A stretch of 64,000 nucleotides of DNA from Heterohyrax brucei (Eukaryota; Chordata; Mammalia; Hyracoidea; Procaviidae): the NCBI GenBank assembly GCA_028571685.1, contig CM053154.1:14540001-14604000 (forward strand). Reading direction: 5' to 3'. The position numbers were made by a program, and so were the translations under genes. This document shows positions 1-11,440 of this stretch, piece after piece. The notes below the pieces were generated by a model. That model was not told where the DNA came from, ran no database searches, and saw only the letters and a list, made by a program, of their open reading frames with translations. How positions within the stretch are numbered: the stretch's first letter is position 1; each line of letters starts with the position of its first letter.

Positions 1-122
1 TAAGGTTTTCAACCCTGTAACCTTTACAGAAACGGACAACCACATCTCTCAGCTGGTGGGTTCAAACCCCCCACCTCTCAGCCAGCAGCTGAGCATTTTA
101 ACCACTGCACCAAGCTGCCTAG
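1..122 (-). mobile_element. AfroSINE fragment at window edge
   Basis: Antisense AfroSINE. The reverse complement of the tRNA-like B box (ggttcaaacc) is followed by 'ttaaccactgcacca', the antisense of the SINE head. The SINE tail lies off the left edge. Non-coding. Confidence 0.75.
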
Positions 123-1147
123 CATCTGGGTAACTAAGTGGATCCCTTAACCACGTTCATCAAACCAGAGAACTGCTGCCCATGTTTACTTCATCCGCAC
201 ATGTAGCGAATAAGATTGTGGAACGTAGGTTTCTGCAAGCTTAAAATCATGCACACATTTAAGGTGGGAGTTACATTCTTTAATTATTTGTTTTAATCAT
301 ATTGTTTTAATAAGAGGCTATAATATAAACAGCTGAGAAGGTTAATTAATAATGTCAAAGCTAAACGAGTATAATTAACGTCACTCAACAAAGGCCTTCA
401 CTAGCCTCAAAACATATTTTCTCTGCGGGATAAGCTTGGCCTGAGTTTTCTAAACAGTTTCTGCTTTGACTGGGAGTCAGAAACTGTTAGAGGGTATGGA
501 AAGGGATGGAAAGAAAATCTTGTATTTTTAATTTGAGGCTAAATATTCATAGCATGGTGTCACACTGTGTTTGAGTCACCCATATAGTGGTCCCTAAGAC
601 CTGGATAAAAGGTGACATTTCTAAGCTGTGGACTGGCCTTGCCTATGACAGACAACACAATGGATCAAGTGTCACAAGGGGATCATAATAAAGCCAGCAT
701 GTGTGGGGCTGCTACCAAACACTAGGCTTCTGGTAGTAACAATGGTTGGAAGACTGTTGGAAGGTTGCACCAGCAGAGATGAGGTGAGTAACTTCCTCCC
801 ATGACCAGGGGAAAAGCAAACTTAGAATTCCAACAAATACTAAATTAGTTCTCTACTTGCAGTTCAAGCAACCTCAGAGACTACATGGGCTGGGGGTAAC
901 CTGGGCTAGACTCCTAGGCTATGGTCATATGTCACTGGACTCTCAGTCAACGGAGCACCCCTTGTTATTCTGTCTTGTACCCTCTCCTCCTCTCTGACTA
1001 TTCTTTAGTCCTTTTAACCCCTCACTCTCCCTCATGAATCTTCCTTTGTTAGGATACTACAGAAGGAAGCCAGAACCATGAAAATATCCCAGCGCCCACA
1101 GGCTGAATTCTTAAGGAAGGGATTATTGGAAGGTTGAATATGGAAAG
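123..1147. other. non-genic stretch, no repeat recognised
   Basis: No gene or repeat is recognised here. Bases 270-420 are AT-rich with several TTAATTA and ATAATTAA words of homeodomain-site type and look older and more constrained than the flanks. The rest is featureless, with stop codons in all frames. Confidence 0.4.
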
Positions 1148-1340
1148 GAAGCCCTGGATACTGCAAACGGCTAACACACTCGGCTGCTAGTGAAAAGTTG
1201 GTAGTATGAGTCCACCCAGAGATGCCTCGGAAGAAAGACCTGATGATCTACTTCCCCAAAACCACCCACTGAGAACCCATGGAGCACAGTTCTATTATGA
1301 CACATAGAAGGTTGTCATGAGTTGGAATTGACTTTTTTCA
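1148..1340 (+). mobile_element. AfroSINE, sense
   Basis: Reads 'gaagccctggat...', then 'gagtccacccagagatgcc', 'gtcatgagttggaattgac'. This is the longer-bodied AfroSINE subtype carrying the 'cccagaggc...gaagaaag' segment. Strongly diverged, so an old copy. Confidence 0.8.
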
Positions 1341-1849
1341 ATCCTGGAGAGAAGACTCCCTGTGCCTTTTTGTGCTGGGAGAGCTTCTATCTCTTTCCCA
1401 GTTGTGAGTTCCACACTGTGGGCAAGTCACAGCCCCGTGTTTAACTGGCACCAAGAGGGACCAGGCTCCAGGAACCACAAGATAGGTGGGCCACAGAGGG
1501 CAGACATATCTGTTGCATTTTATTTAGTTGGATTAATTTAAATGGTTCTCGTTTGCACTGTTTCCTGAAGAGTTTAATAGCAGTGTGCAGTGTTGGATAC
1601 ACAAGGGAACAAGATAAAAAAATTGGATTTAGTTTAAAAAAAAAATGAGGTATAGTGTAGCACAGAGATAAAGACAACTGCTACAACACCATGCCATGTG
1701 GGATAAGGAAATGATTTCTGGGGGCAGATTTACAACTAAGGAACAACAAGAGGAGGACTGGTACCCTATCCTCTTAACGGTCCACTGAAGGGTGTTAGGG
1801 ACAAGGCTTCTGTCTGTCTACTGGTCCACCTTCTTACTGTGCACTATGG
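1341..1849. other. non-genic stretch
   Basis: No repeat or gene recognised. A minus-strand open frame of 78 codons at 1441-1677 has no recognisable domain and a lysine/phenylalanine bias produced by A runs, so it is not called. Confidence 0.4.
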
Positions 1850-2243
1850 ATGGACAAGAGTCCCCAGCCCCCGAAAAGGTGCTGTAAGTCCAAAATCCTA
1901 ACACCTGAGGGTTGAAACTCATTTGTTGTGGTAACGAGACCACATCTGTACAGGATGTCTCAAGCCAGTCACCTCTGAAACATAGAAAAAGCAGGTTGGA
2001 CCCAGAGAAGCCAGCACAAACCACAAGATAAGATGCTGCACAAAGATTGCCGAGGTGCCAAGAAGCTACAGCTGAAAAGAGACAAAGACCCTCCCCCAGG
2101 GCCAGCAGAGCAAGAAGGACTTCTTTCTTGCTGGTGCCCCGAATTCAGACTTTTAGCCTCCTAAACTATGAGAAAATACATTTCTGTTTCTAAAGCCACT
2201 CACTCTGCTACAGTTGTTAGAGCAGCACTAGACAACTAAGACA
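1850..2243 (+). mobile_element. LTR fragment, ERVL-MaLR (MLT1-like)
   Basis: The 3' end is diagnostic of mammalian MaLR LTRs: a 'gaattcagacttttagcctcc' segment, 'actatgagaaaatacatttct', then 'agcagcactagacaactaag'. It matches the end of the better-preserved LTR at 17702-18205. The 5' limit is uncertain. No retroviral gene remains next to it. Confidence 0.55.
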
Positions 2244-2282
2244 GCTTATAAGCTTAAGAAGGGCCCTGTAGAATTTGGGGAC

Positions 2283-2625
2283 AAGTAGATTGTCAGGCAC
2301 CAGCAAGTCAATTCCAACCCATAGCAACCCTATGCACAAGAGAATAAAATACTGCCCGGTCATGTGTCATGTCCACAATTGTTCTTGTGCTTAAGCCATT
2401 ATTGTGGCCAGTGTGTCAATCCATCTCCTGGTGCGTCTCCCTCTTTTGACTGACCCTCCAGTGATGTCCTTCTCCAGGGGTTGATCCCTCCTGGCAACAT
2501 GTCCAAAGTATGTTAGACATAGTCTCACCATCCTTCCTTCCAATTAGCACTCTGAATTACTTTCAAGACAGATCTGTTTGTTCCTTTGGCCATCCATGGT
2601 ATTTTCAGACGAAACATTGGTGCTA
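2283..2625 (-). mobile_element. RTE (RTE1_LA-like) 3' end, antisense
   Basis: The series 'gtcaatccatctcctgg', 'gatgtccttctccagg', 'tgatccctcctggcaac', 'accatccttccttcc' is the reverse complement of the 3' end of the afrotherian RTE retrotransposon, including the last codons of its reverse-transcriptase ORF. It is 5'-truncated and full of stops. The terminal part is shared with AfroSINE tails, as expected if SINEs borrow RTE machinery. Confidence 0.8.
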
Positions 2626-2901
2626 ACTATGTATAAAAATTACTGGGAAGTGCCATCACCCTGCACTTGGAGACCATAGAGACCTGCAGGGCATCACAGG
2701 CCCTTCCTCTTGGGGAGTGTCTGTGATCAAGTTAAACTGGCAAAACTCTTCTCACTGGAGGTGAAAAGTAGGGGTGAGGGGAGCCCGGTCTTAGCCAGCT
2801 CACTGCTAGGTAATCCAAGATAAGCACCCAGGGACATAGTGGACAACCTCGAGCATCCTTGCACTTAAAGAGAAAGTCAAGCAGGGCCAAGAATGAAACA
2901 G

Positions 2902-2933
2902 AAACTACGGAGGCTGTGGAGCCTCCGTAGTTT
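2902..2933. repeat. perfect 14-bp inverted repeat, 4-nt loop
   Basis: Left arm aaactacggaggct (2902-2915), loop gtgg (2916-2919), right arm the exact reverse complement (2920-2933). No repeat family is recognised around it. Confidence 0.9.
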
Positions 2934-3202
2934 TAAAGTTGGGAAGACAGTGATGATACATGGATCACAATATCCATGAGGCTAAACTAGGTAAAGCTCC
3001 ACTCTTCTCTCTGAAACTAGAAATAATTTTCTCCCCAAATCCTCATACAAAGTTCTATGTGCAATGCAATAATTAACAACATCTTCAACTAGCTCCAATG
3101 GGGAATGCCATGAATTTTTTCTGATGATATTCCTCAAGGATATTTCCAAACGTGTGGACCTGCCTTTATCTGGGAGAGGCAATGGAAGAAGGTTGTGGGG
3201 CT

Positions 3203-3413
3203 GTGCTGTCCAATGTGACAGCTGCTAAGTGCTGTGAGTACCTCAACTGTATAAATTAAATAATCTGAGGTAAATAAAATGAAACATTCAGTCCATTAGT
3301 CATATGCCACACGTCTCAAATACTCAGTGGCTTCCCTTGGCTAGCGACCACTGTCTTGCTCATACAGAGGCAGATTTCCATTAGGAAGTTCTATTAGACA
3401 GTATTGCTCTAGG
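3203..3413. mobile_element. hAT-Charlie MITE (MER58-like)
   Basis: Begins 'gtgctgtccaatgtgacag' and ends with the imperfect inverse 'attagacagtattgctcta', with an AT-rich centre. This is the structure of the small palindromic hAT-Charlie elements common to placental mammals. The subfamily name is tentative. Confidence 0.6.
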
Positions 3414-4077
3414 TCATCTCAAGAGTGAAACACACACCCATCAGACAGTTCGCTTTGAATATCATATCCCTTAGCATAGTGTTTGATACTTGATAATAAG
3501 AGGCAACGAGCTTGAGCATTTATTCCCTGACAGGTACGTATTATCCCAGGTTGCCAGTGGGGTTCAAGGATATGTGCTTTAGCCATAAGATGAGGAGAGA
3601 GAAAGTCCACTGCTACCCACCTGTGACAACTAAGGGACCCCACTAGGATCAATACCTGACAGGAGAGTCATCCCATTTCTGTTTAGAGGGGAGTAAGAAA
3701 GAATGGACAGCTGAAAAGATTCTGCTTAGAATGCCTTTAGTTCTGGGCTGTAACCCAGACTGAGAGGTGACAGAGATTCTACAGACCCAGCAGCTGGCAC
3801 AACTACTAATTCCGGCTGAGAAGTCTCTTAAAGCACATGGAACCCAGCCTGCCTTGGTCATAGTTCTATTTCAGTCACGGCTCCCATAGCCTATCTACCT
3901 TTGGGCAGTGGAATGTTCTGGAGGTCTCTCTAAGGCAAACTAGTTGCAAAAAGAACCAATAAGTAGAGTTAGTATTTAGACATCACATAGGGTTTTTTGG
4001 TTTTTTTTTTTAATCCCCTGCCACCTGTATTTCCCATTTGTCAACTGTCTAGCAATGTTTGCCTAAGAAAGAATCAA
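3414..4077. other. non-genic stretch
   Basis: No gene recognised. Two minus-strand frames of 77 and 70 codons (3419-3652, 3649-3861) overlap end to start but show no known domain. A T-rich run near 3993-4012 resembles a SINE tail without a recognisable head. Confidence 0.35.
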
Positions 4078-4243
4078 AACAACAAAGCCAAGCCAAGAGC
4101 AGTTGAGTCAATTCCCACTCATAGTGACCCTACGAGACAGAGCAGAACTGCCCCATAGAGTTTCCAAGGAGCTCCTGGTGGATTTGAACTGCCAAGCTCT
4201 GGTTAGCAGGTATAGCACTTAACCACTAGCCTACTAGGTTTTC
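4078..4243 (-). mobile_element. AfroSINE, antisense
   Basis: Antisense core 'gagtcaattcccactcatag', 'gagacagagcagaactgcc', 'gatttgaactgccaag', then 'agcacttaaccactagc'. Nearly full length. Confidence 0.88.
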
Positions 4244-5073
4244 CTAAGAAAGGACAGCGGAGGGCTACTCTTTCTGTTAATCCTGGCCATGCTGCTGGGT
4301 AACTCTTCAGTACCAACAGAAGTGTGGGGCCCCAGAATAGTCCCCATAATGCCATATGCCCATTGGTTTTTGTGCTTCTGCCTCTTGAAATTGATTAGTG
4401 GGTTTACTATCTATGACTAGAAGTTAACTTTTCATTACCAGTGTTTGCAAAGATCAAAACTCACTTTGGTACCTTTCCAAAATGCCACCTGCTCTCAATA
4501 AGCTGCATTAAAGCAGCAGCAGCAAATACGGGCGCCACTGTGAGTTCTAGAACATGCACTCATCCTTCTATTTGGAGACACCCTGCGATGTCTGCTTTAG
4601 GAAGCCCAGCACTTCCCATAGACATAAGGGAGCCCACCACGAAGATCTGGCTCAGGAAACTGGAAAAGCATCCCTGTTTCAGAAAAAAGACTTGAAGCAG
4701 AAAAAGGGATGCTTCAAAACCAAATGGAAAATTTTCTTATATAAATAAGGTTTTCAGTGGGAAAAAACTTCCCTGCTCTACAGAAAGTATCCAGCTCCCA
4801 AGTGTGCTGACTTCCAAAGGTTTGCCCAGACCACAGAATCTATTTTCCTGCAGAAATGCATGGTACATGGTTTTGAGGCTTCTAGCCAGGCCCACAGCGC
4901 CATACGTAACCCACACTGTGGCTGAGCTATGCAACTAACTCAATCCCAGAAGCTACCTCAAAATGCTCCCTGTGGAATTCATTCTGCAGCTGCACATGTA
5001 GCACCCCGGAAACTCCCTCCTTCCCAGCATAGCCCCCAAAGAAGGAGTCTGAATCCTCACTGCAAACCGTACA
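4244..5073. other. non-genic stretch
   Basis: No gene or repeat firmly recognised. Short overlapping frames on both strands around 4440-5120 have no recognisable family, and the last of them run into the RTE remnant that follows. Confidence 0.35.
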
Positions 5074-5512
5074 ATGATAGAGGAAAACATTTGCCGAGAG
5101 TTCAAGGTCCCAGGTCCCCCTAAGGAAGACAGAAGAAGAATTGATGCCTTTGAATTGTGGTGTTGGAGAACACTGAATGTACCATGGACTGCCAAAAGAA
5201 CAAACAAATCCATTCTGGAGGAAGCACAGTTACAGTGCTCCTTAGAAGCAAAGACAGCAAGACCATGTCTTATATACTTTGGACCTGTGGTCAGGCAGGA
5301 TCAATCCCTGGAGAAGGACATCATGCTTGATAAAGCAGAGGGTCAGCAGAAAAGAGGAAGACTCAACAAGACGGACTGACCCAGTGGCTACAACAAGGGG
5401 CTTAAGCATAAAAATGATTGTAGGCAGGGCACAGCACTGGGCAGTGTTTCGTTTTATTGTGTATAGGGTCGTTATCAGTCGGAACCAACTCGATGGCACC
5501 TAACTGACAATG
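5074..5512 (+). mobile_element. RTE 3' end with reverse-transcriptase C-terminus
   Basis: A decayed, 5'-truncated RTE retrotransposon. An open stretch ending at 5379 contains RRRIDAFELWCWRTL, then a VPWTAKRTN segment and later SLEKDIML, which match the well-known C-terminal part of RTE/BovB-type ORF2 proteins (after the reverse-transcriptase domain). The polymerase core and endonuclease are absent, so it cannot act. The non-coding tail carries 'ggcagtgtttcgtttt' and 'cagtcggaaccaactcgat', shared with AfroSINE tails. It is the sense counterpart of the antisense RTE pieces at 2283, 47853 and 54515. Confidence 0.82.
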
Positions 5513-5551
5513 CCAGCTCCCCTATAGGGTTGGAGAGGAATTAGGGTCCTG

Positions 5552-5573
5552 AGTACAGTTCATGAACTGTACT
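5552..5573. repeat. perfect 22-bp palindrome
   Basis: The 11-base half agtacagttca is followed directly by its exact reverse complement. The sequence is not low complexity. Confidence 0.9.
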
Positions 5574-5599
5574 GTTGACAAACTCCTAGGACTCTGATG

Positions 5600-5815
5600 A
5601 CTGATAAGTGGGGGTGATTTAAAAGGGGGGTTCATGATCCCTAAAAGCTATTTTCAGGACAGCATTCTACCCCTATGATTACCTGCCTTGGTGTGTATAT
5701 GTGTGACACAGACATACTCCTAGCTCCCCGAACTGTGAAACAATATAATTCTATTCCTTAAAGACACCCCTGCCCCTGGAGGTATTTCCTTGCAGCAGCA
5801 ACTAAGACAGAATCC
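5600..5815 (+). mobile_element. possible LTR 3' end
   Basis: Ends in 'gaactgtgaaacaatataat' and 'agcagcaactaagacag', reminiscent of MaLR LTR ends, but the body is not recognised. Weak call. Confidence 0.3.
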
Positions 5816-5824
5816 GTTATGGAT

Positions 5825-6240
5825 GTAGCATGGATTTAGTCACTGCAGAATTGTGTATGATAATAAAATACTGCAGTCTATCTAATGATAGGGAATTAAT
5901 AAAATAAAAAAATGATATGCAATAAAAAATTATTATCAACCACTAGTAATTGAGATACAAGAAAATGTTAGGATACAGGAAAGTGTTTTCAATGCTATAT
6001 TAGGCAAAAGAAAGCAGTTCCCAGTATTCAAGAAGATGCTAATTTAAGTTTTTAAAGCCGAATTTATGTACATACTGATTGGAGGAATAAAAGACTGAAA
6101 CGATAAACAACTGGATGCCAGCTGTGGCTATTTCTGTACAACAAGCTCACGGCTGGTGTTTCATCTCTCTTGTGCCTTCAATTTTCTCAGCATTTAACAA
6201 CAAACATGTATTACTCTTGAACAACAACAAGAAAAAAATT
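5825..6240 (+). mobile_element. L1M-type LINE 3' end
   Basis: Fragments such as 'gggaattaataaaa', 'tatgcaataaaaaattat', a spacer ending 'aagaagatgctaattt', and finally 'acaacaaacatgtattact' follow the order of the last ORF2 codons and 3' UTR of old mammalian L1 elements. Heavily mutated. Confidence 0.5.
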
Positions 6241-7980
6241 AAAGAAGCCATAAGAAGAGAACACTAGGTATAACTATATTGTAATACATCTAAATTTGTC
6301 AATAAATAAAATTCTTTTCCAGGAAAGATAGAGATATTCGCCAAAGAAAAATTCTGTGATCACAGACATAGAAAAAGCATGCCAGTCTTTCTGCTGGGAC
6401 TGTGGGTGACTTTATTTGTCCTTCTGAAGTTTAGCCTTCAAACTTTCACAAATAGTATGAATCTTATAACCAAAAAAAAAAAAAAAAGCATGAAAATAAA
6501 CAGGAAACCAGCGATAGTTTCCCATGCAGTTAGAACACTGAGCTTTGTGTAACAGGCAAAACATCTTGCAAGAACTCTAAAAACGCAAATACAAGATCAG
6601 CAGCTTCAACCAAGCAAGCTCAGCTCCAGCGTCTTAGTGTCATACCAGCCATTGTCACCTACAAGGTGTCCTGTCAGCTTGACAGGAGCTGAATGAGGTA
6701 TATGTTACTCCTATTTCTACAGGGACAGAAACTCAACCAAAAGAAGCTGGTGACTCACGTAAGAAGTCAGCACCAACAAAAAGAGGAGGGCAGGTTCAAA
6801 ATCAGGCGGATCCTCTTTCAAAGCCCATGTCTTTCCACCACATGCCTTTTTTATTTTTCTCTTACAACCAAGACCACCAAACAGTTGTTACAAACCTCTC
6901 AGCCACCGTGCAGAAGGGCTTCCTTCAGGACAGATACAATCTGTTTGGAATGCACTAACTTGATTGAAAAATACTATTGAAATCAAAGTGTTTTGCACTA
7001 CTTTATTCACTACTTTTGTGGCACTCAAGGATTTTTGTGGGATTTGTTTTTCATTTTGCTCCTGTAAGCCTGCCAAGGCTTTAAAAGCAATGTTTCAATT
7101 GAACACACACACACAAAGTTTTCCTAGAAAAACTCCAAACTTGACAACATTTTCCATCCTTCTTCCATAAGGTTTGGAGAAGTTCTTCCCTCCAACTCCC
7201 CCTCCCCGCTCCTCAATTCTCATCAGGTACAAATTTAATACTCCAGCTACTGTTTAAACATCCCCCAATGTTGAAAAGAAATTAAATTTGCGGTTGCAAA
7301 GTTTTGAAACGCTCATTATATCACCAGGCACTCCACCTGAGAAGTCACAAATCATTCTTATATAAAGGCAATGAAAGCACGAGTTCCACAGTCCCCAAGC
7401 AAGCCAGGGCTGTGTCACCTTACAACATGACGAACGACTGCAGGGAGGGGTGTGTGAGGACTATAGCAGCCAGATGCCTTGAAACAACTTAAAAGCAACT
7501 CGTTTAGCCTGGCCATCCAGTCTTTGGACACCAGTGCCAGGTACTGCTGACCCTTAAGCAGCTTACAGTCCACGTTCAGCTTAGTGCAGAGATTTTTGGA
7601 ACATGCATCTATTCTGCTTATTCTGACTAATCCTCTAATACTGTGGTTTCTAAGCATGTTCTCTGGAGCTCTGGGTGGCAGGGCAGGGGCAAATGTCGCA
7701 GCTGAAGGCTTGGAGGTGGCTAAGGAAGCAAAGAGAGCTGAGGATTTTCTGTCCCCAAACCCACTTCCAGCCTTAACTGCAGTACCTTAGCTCCCACCTG
7801 TTTCCTGTCCTTAGACCCCTCCTTGTTTTATTTTGGACAAAGGATAACTAGGCTTTTTAAAAAGTTTGAAAAACATGTCTGCCGTAATGCATTCAGAAAA
7901 AGAGGTACTTCCCTCTTCCTCAGGTCACTGGAAGAGCAAAAGGACTGCAGTTCACGGGTGCCCACCGAGCCCCTTGGTCC
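6241..7980. other. non-genic stretch
   Basis: No gene recognised in 1.7 kb. Contains an A run near 6472-6487 and a short CA run near 7104-7115. Open frames at 6693-6980, 6964-7170 and 7584-7790 lack known domains and are not supported as genes. Confidence 0.4.
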
Positions 7981-8052
7981 AAACTCTTCCATTCACAGTT
8001 GAGGAAACTTCGGACTAGACCAAAGAAGACATTTGCTCGGTCACAGAGATGT
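7981..8052 (-). mobile_element. MIR core fragment, antisense
   Basis: 'acagttgaggaaactt' followed by 'catttgctcggtcacagag' resembles the antisense MIR core. Short and diverged. Confidence 0.35.
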
Positions 8053-8167
8053 TCTTAGCAAGGCCATGCTAAACTTAGTATCAAGGTAGCCTGTCCATTC
8101 CAGAAGGCCAGTTACAGGCTTTCAGAAGCAAACCACATTTAAAAAACACATCTATTTAATTAAATAT

Positions 8168-8352
8168 TGGAATCCCTGGGTGATACAAACAGTTAAGTTC
8201 TCAGCTATTAAGTAAAAAGTTAGTGGTTTCAGTCCACCCAGAGGTAACTCAGAAGAAAGCCCTGGCAACCTAATTCCAAAACATCAGTCATCGAAAACTG
8301 TGTACAGCACAGTTCTACCCTGCCACGACTCGAGGACAATGATTTACTTGGT
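8168..8352 (+). mobile_element. AfroSINE, sense
   Basis: 'ggaatccctgggtgatac' head, 'tcagtccacccagaggtaa' B-box region, then 'cacagttctaccctgcc'. Longer-bodied subtype. Confidence 0.82.
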
Positions 8353-8987
8353 TTCTGTGGTATTTAAATACTGCCTCTTTTCAAAGTGCAGAAATAAGCA
8401 AGAGAGATAATACTATTAAATGTTGCAGTTAATTTTCAGCTTCCTTCCACTCAAGGCAAAAAGAGAAACCCTGTTACCTAGTTCTTGTTGATAAGGAAAC
8501 ACCAAGAGAGATTCTTTCATGAACAAATACTTTCATGTAACCTTACAGAAGAAAAGAGTCACGTGCTTTTCTGGTGGAATCTACCAACAAGTCCTAAGAT
8601 GTTAACTTTCCTATCCGCACTGATTCCTTCCATCAGTTTGTATGTCACTCTATGAACTTACCCACTGGTCACTTCCACTAACGTTATACATACATGATTG
8701 GTTTTGTAACCCGAGAAGCTGAAAATGCTCTTTCATACTTATCACATCTTTTTTCAGAGTTGCATGTTATCTTTGTATTCTGCGTAACTCATGTTTGCAA
8801 GAAAGGAGTACCAACTCCGTAAAGAAGAAAAGAACATAGTAAAAATCTTAGTTATTTTTTTTAGCACCGATGATTGACTGTGCATCTCATAAGATTATCA
8901 AACACTTGCTTTCACTCTGCTCTGGGTCAGTCACTCCCTGTTTCCAGTTCAACCACTGTGTATCTCAGCTGATCTTTGCCCAGCCAA

Positions 8988-9190
8988 ACCAACCAACCAA
9001 CCAACCAGCTGTCGTCAAGGCAATTCTGACTCATGGCAACCCCAGATGTATCAGAGTGGCACCATATGCTCCTTGGGGTTTCCAGTGACTGTTTTTTCAG
9101 ATCACCAGGCCTTTCTTCGAAGGTACCTCTGGGTGCATTCAAACCTCTAACCTTTTCATTCATAGTGCAGCACTTTAACTTTGGTGCCAC
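8988..9190 (-). mobile_element. AfroSINE, antisense, with (CCAA)n tail
   Basis: Starts in an (aacc)n run that is the element's own tail, then 'ctgactcatggcaacccc', 'ttcaaacctctaacctttt' and 'gtgccaccaaggcaccc'. An unrelated (aacc)n run of the same kind lies at 10218-10243. Confidence 0.8.
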
Positions 9191-9254
9191 CAAGGCACCC
9201 TAATTCTTGCCACAACTCTTAAAAGTGTTTATCACTATGGTAGATAAGGAAAAG

Positions 9255-9575
9255 GAGAGAACGAGCTGGCTAGGAAGCTTGCCCTGGAGACACAGGTATT
9301 TGTTCAAATACTTGAACCACTCGCGTAAGTCAGATACTGTTCAGGCATTCCAGCTATATCAATGGCTACAGTCAAGTCCCTACCCCTAGTGGCATCAGCC
9401 TCATGGCCAGTGCAAGCAACAAGCAAGCATGTGCTGGGAGAGGCCAAACAGGGCCAAGCAAAGTAATTGACAGTGTGAGTATTGGCCATGTACCTTAGGG
9501 GGCAGTCAAGGAAGGCCTCTCTGAGGAGATGACGGTGAAACTAAAACCCAGAAGACCAGGAGACAAAGGAATTGA
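9255..9575 (-). mobile_element. L2 3' end, antisense
   Basis: 'gtcaaggaaggcctctctga' and 'ggagatgacggtgaaact' are the antisense of the L2 segment encoding the end of its ORF. Upstream sequence fits the antisense L2 3' end less well. Confidence 0.45.
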
Positions 9576-9639
9576 GGCCCAGAAGGAGCCATGGAGCCTG
9601 GATCTGCACCAGGCAGTTCAGGAGCCTTGGCCGTCTCCA

Positions 9640-9812
9640 ATCTAGTTTCCCAAGCAGCCCTACAAGATAGGCATCACCTTCCATGGTACAGACACAGACA
9701 CCACAGCTCAGAGGGGCTGTGTGACTTGATCAAGACCACATAGCAATAACACAGGAGTAAGATTTGAATCCAGCACCATCTGACCCCAAATCTATGCTCT
9801 TAAATTGGTCCC
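9640..9812 (-). mobile_element. MIR, antisense
   Basis: 'acaccacagctcagaggggc', 'tcaagaccacatagcaata', 'agatttgaatccagcacc', 'tctatgctctt' follow the antisense MIR order including the reversed B box. Confidence 0.8.
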
Positions 9813-10734
9813 ATCGATCGGTTGCTCATTGGCTATCAGCACTGGCAACTGACTTTACACTGGATTGGTTAGTTATCTAGTTAGTTGTCTCTCTCTACAT
9901 GTTTACACATACTCAGTCTCATTCCAAACATTTGAGCCTCAGATTATTAGTAGTTCCTGCAATCTCCTTCAAATAGAGCCCTCCACACCAATGTAGAGTT
10001 CAAAACTCTGGCGAGAATGTGCTTGGGACAAAAACACAGACTTTCTTAGAAATTCTCAAAGACAAGGGGGCCAATCCCAGTCCTGGAGGAGCTCCAGAAC
10101 CTTCCAGCTCTGCTGGGAGCCAGGGCACCTCCTCAGCTTAGGAGCCCCCATAATACAGAGTTCTCCCAGCATGCCGTCATTACACCTCCGGAAGATCCTG
10201 TTGACCTAGAAACATAAACCTTCCTTCACCAGGCCAGCAACCAACCAACCAACCAGACACCCTCCCATCCCTTGTCAACACAGCAGATGTGCCCTGCAAG
10301 CCAGCAGGAGAATGTGTACTCTGTCCATCACCACCCCGCCCTACCTCACTGCCATCATTGCGAACTTGGGTGTCATCACGAAAGTGTCCTCCACCTTCAG
10401 CCCCAGCCCTGATCTGAGCCATGCAACAGTGACATTAGTGCAGAATGGCAGAAAAAAAAAAAAAACTTTTCTAACCCAGTGGCTTATTTCCACTCCTTCT
10501 GGTTGATGAAAGCCTTTGCAATGACCTCATGAAGCACAGGGAAGACAAATAAATGGGTCACTCCCTGCATTGCCAGGTTTGCCCAAAATAGGTATGTTAC
10601 ATCATTGCCACATAGCACCTGGCTCTTACTCAGCCAGGTGTGCAATTTGGTTTTTCTTATGAGTAATTTCTCAGCTGAAAGAAGAGGCTGCCATGCATAA
10701 AGCCCTATGAGATCAGAATAACAGCCAGCTCATG
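9813..10734. other. non-genic stretch
   Basis: No gene recognised. Includes a (CCAA)n run at about 10218-10243 and an A run at 10450-10465. The frames at 10180-10422 (minus) and 10312-10506 (plus) share the same DNA and neither has a known domain. Confidence 0.35.
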
Positions 10735-10880
10735 GTCAGGGAACTATTCTCAGCCCTGTGCACATTATTAACTCATCCATTCTCATAACTTCATGAAGTA
10801 GGTATTGTTATCACCCCGACTGTACAGATAAGGTGTGATAAAGCTCAGCGCTCTCAGGTCACTGGCCTCCGGTCACCATC
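10735..10880 (-). mobile_element. MIR, antisense
   Basis: 'cattattaactcatccattc', 'gaagtaggtattgttatca', 'tgtacagataag' are the antisense MIR 3' half. Confidence 0.65.
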
Positions 10881-10994
10881 AAGAAGCATCAACCTGACCC
10901 TCTAACAGCTAGCTCTGCTAGGTCTGACAATGAAAAGGGACTTTCAGAGTCATGTGAGAACTTTGAGGGTTCTCAGCCTGTTACTAATACCAAA

Positions 10995-11279
10995 ATCTTT
11001 TTTAAAAAATATATTTTATTGTGCGTCAAGTAAAAGTTTACAATCCAAGTCAATCTGTCATACAAAAACTTGCACACATACTGCTGTGTCACTCTAGCTG
11101 CTCTCCCCAGCCAGTGACAGCACACTGCTCCTTTCTACCCTGTATTTCCCATGTCCATTCTACCAGCTCCTGTCCACCTCTGCCCTCTCATCTCACCTTT
11201 GGACAGGAGCTGCTTGTTAGCCGCACGTATCCATTTAAGCCAAGAAGCACACTCTCCGCCGGTATCTTTTTTGTGTCTT
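10995..11279 (-). mobile_element. afrotherian L1 3' UTR, antisense (part 1)
   Basis: Begins in the antisense tail ('ttttattgtgcgtcaagtaa', 'agtttacaatccaagtcaat'), then 'tctagctgctctccccag' and 'ccctctcatctcaccttt'. It is the reverse of the L1 3' UTR seen in sense at 51830-52660 and 25840-26135. It continues at 11441 after an insertion. Confidence 0.8.
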
Positions 11280-11440
11280 ATGTTGTTAGGTGCTATCGAG
11301 TCAGTTCTGACTCATAGCAGCGCCTATGAGCAACAGAACAAAACACTACCGAGTCCTGCACCACGCCCACAAGCATCTTTATGCTTAAGCCCATTATTGC
11401 ACTCACTGTGTTGATTCATCTCCTTGAGGGTCTTCGTCTT
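11280..11440 (-). mobile_element. RTE 3' end inserted in L1
   Basis: 'tgttgttaggtgctatcgag', 'ctgactcatagcag', 'atgcttaagcccattattgc', 'ccttgagggtcttcgt' are the antisense RTE 3' end. L1 sequence flanks it on both sides, so it inserted after the L1. Confidence 0.8.

Noticed and set aside
5279-5503. Extra frames overlapping the RTE remnant
   Set aside because: Shadows of the RTE 3' end; only the frame with the RRRIDAFELWCW segment is informative.
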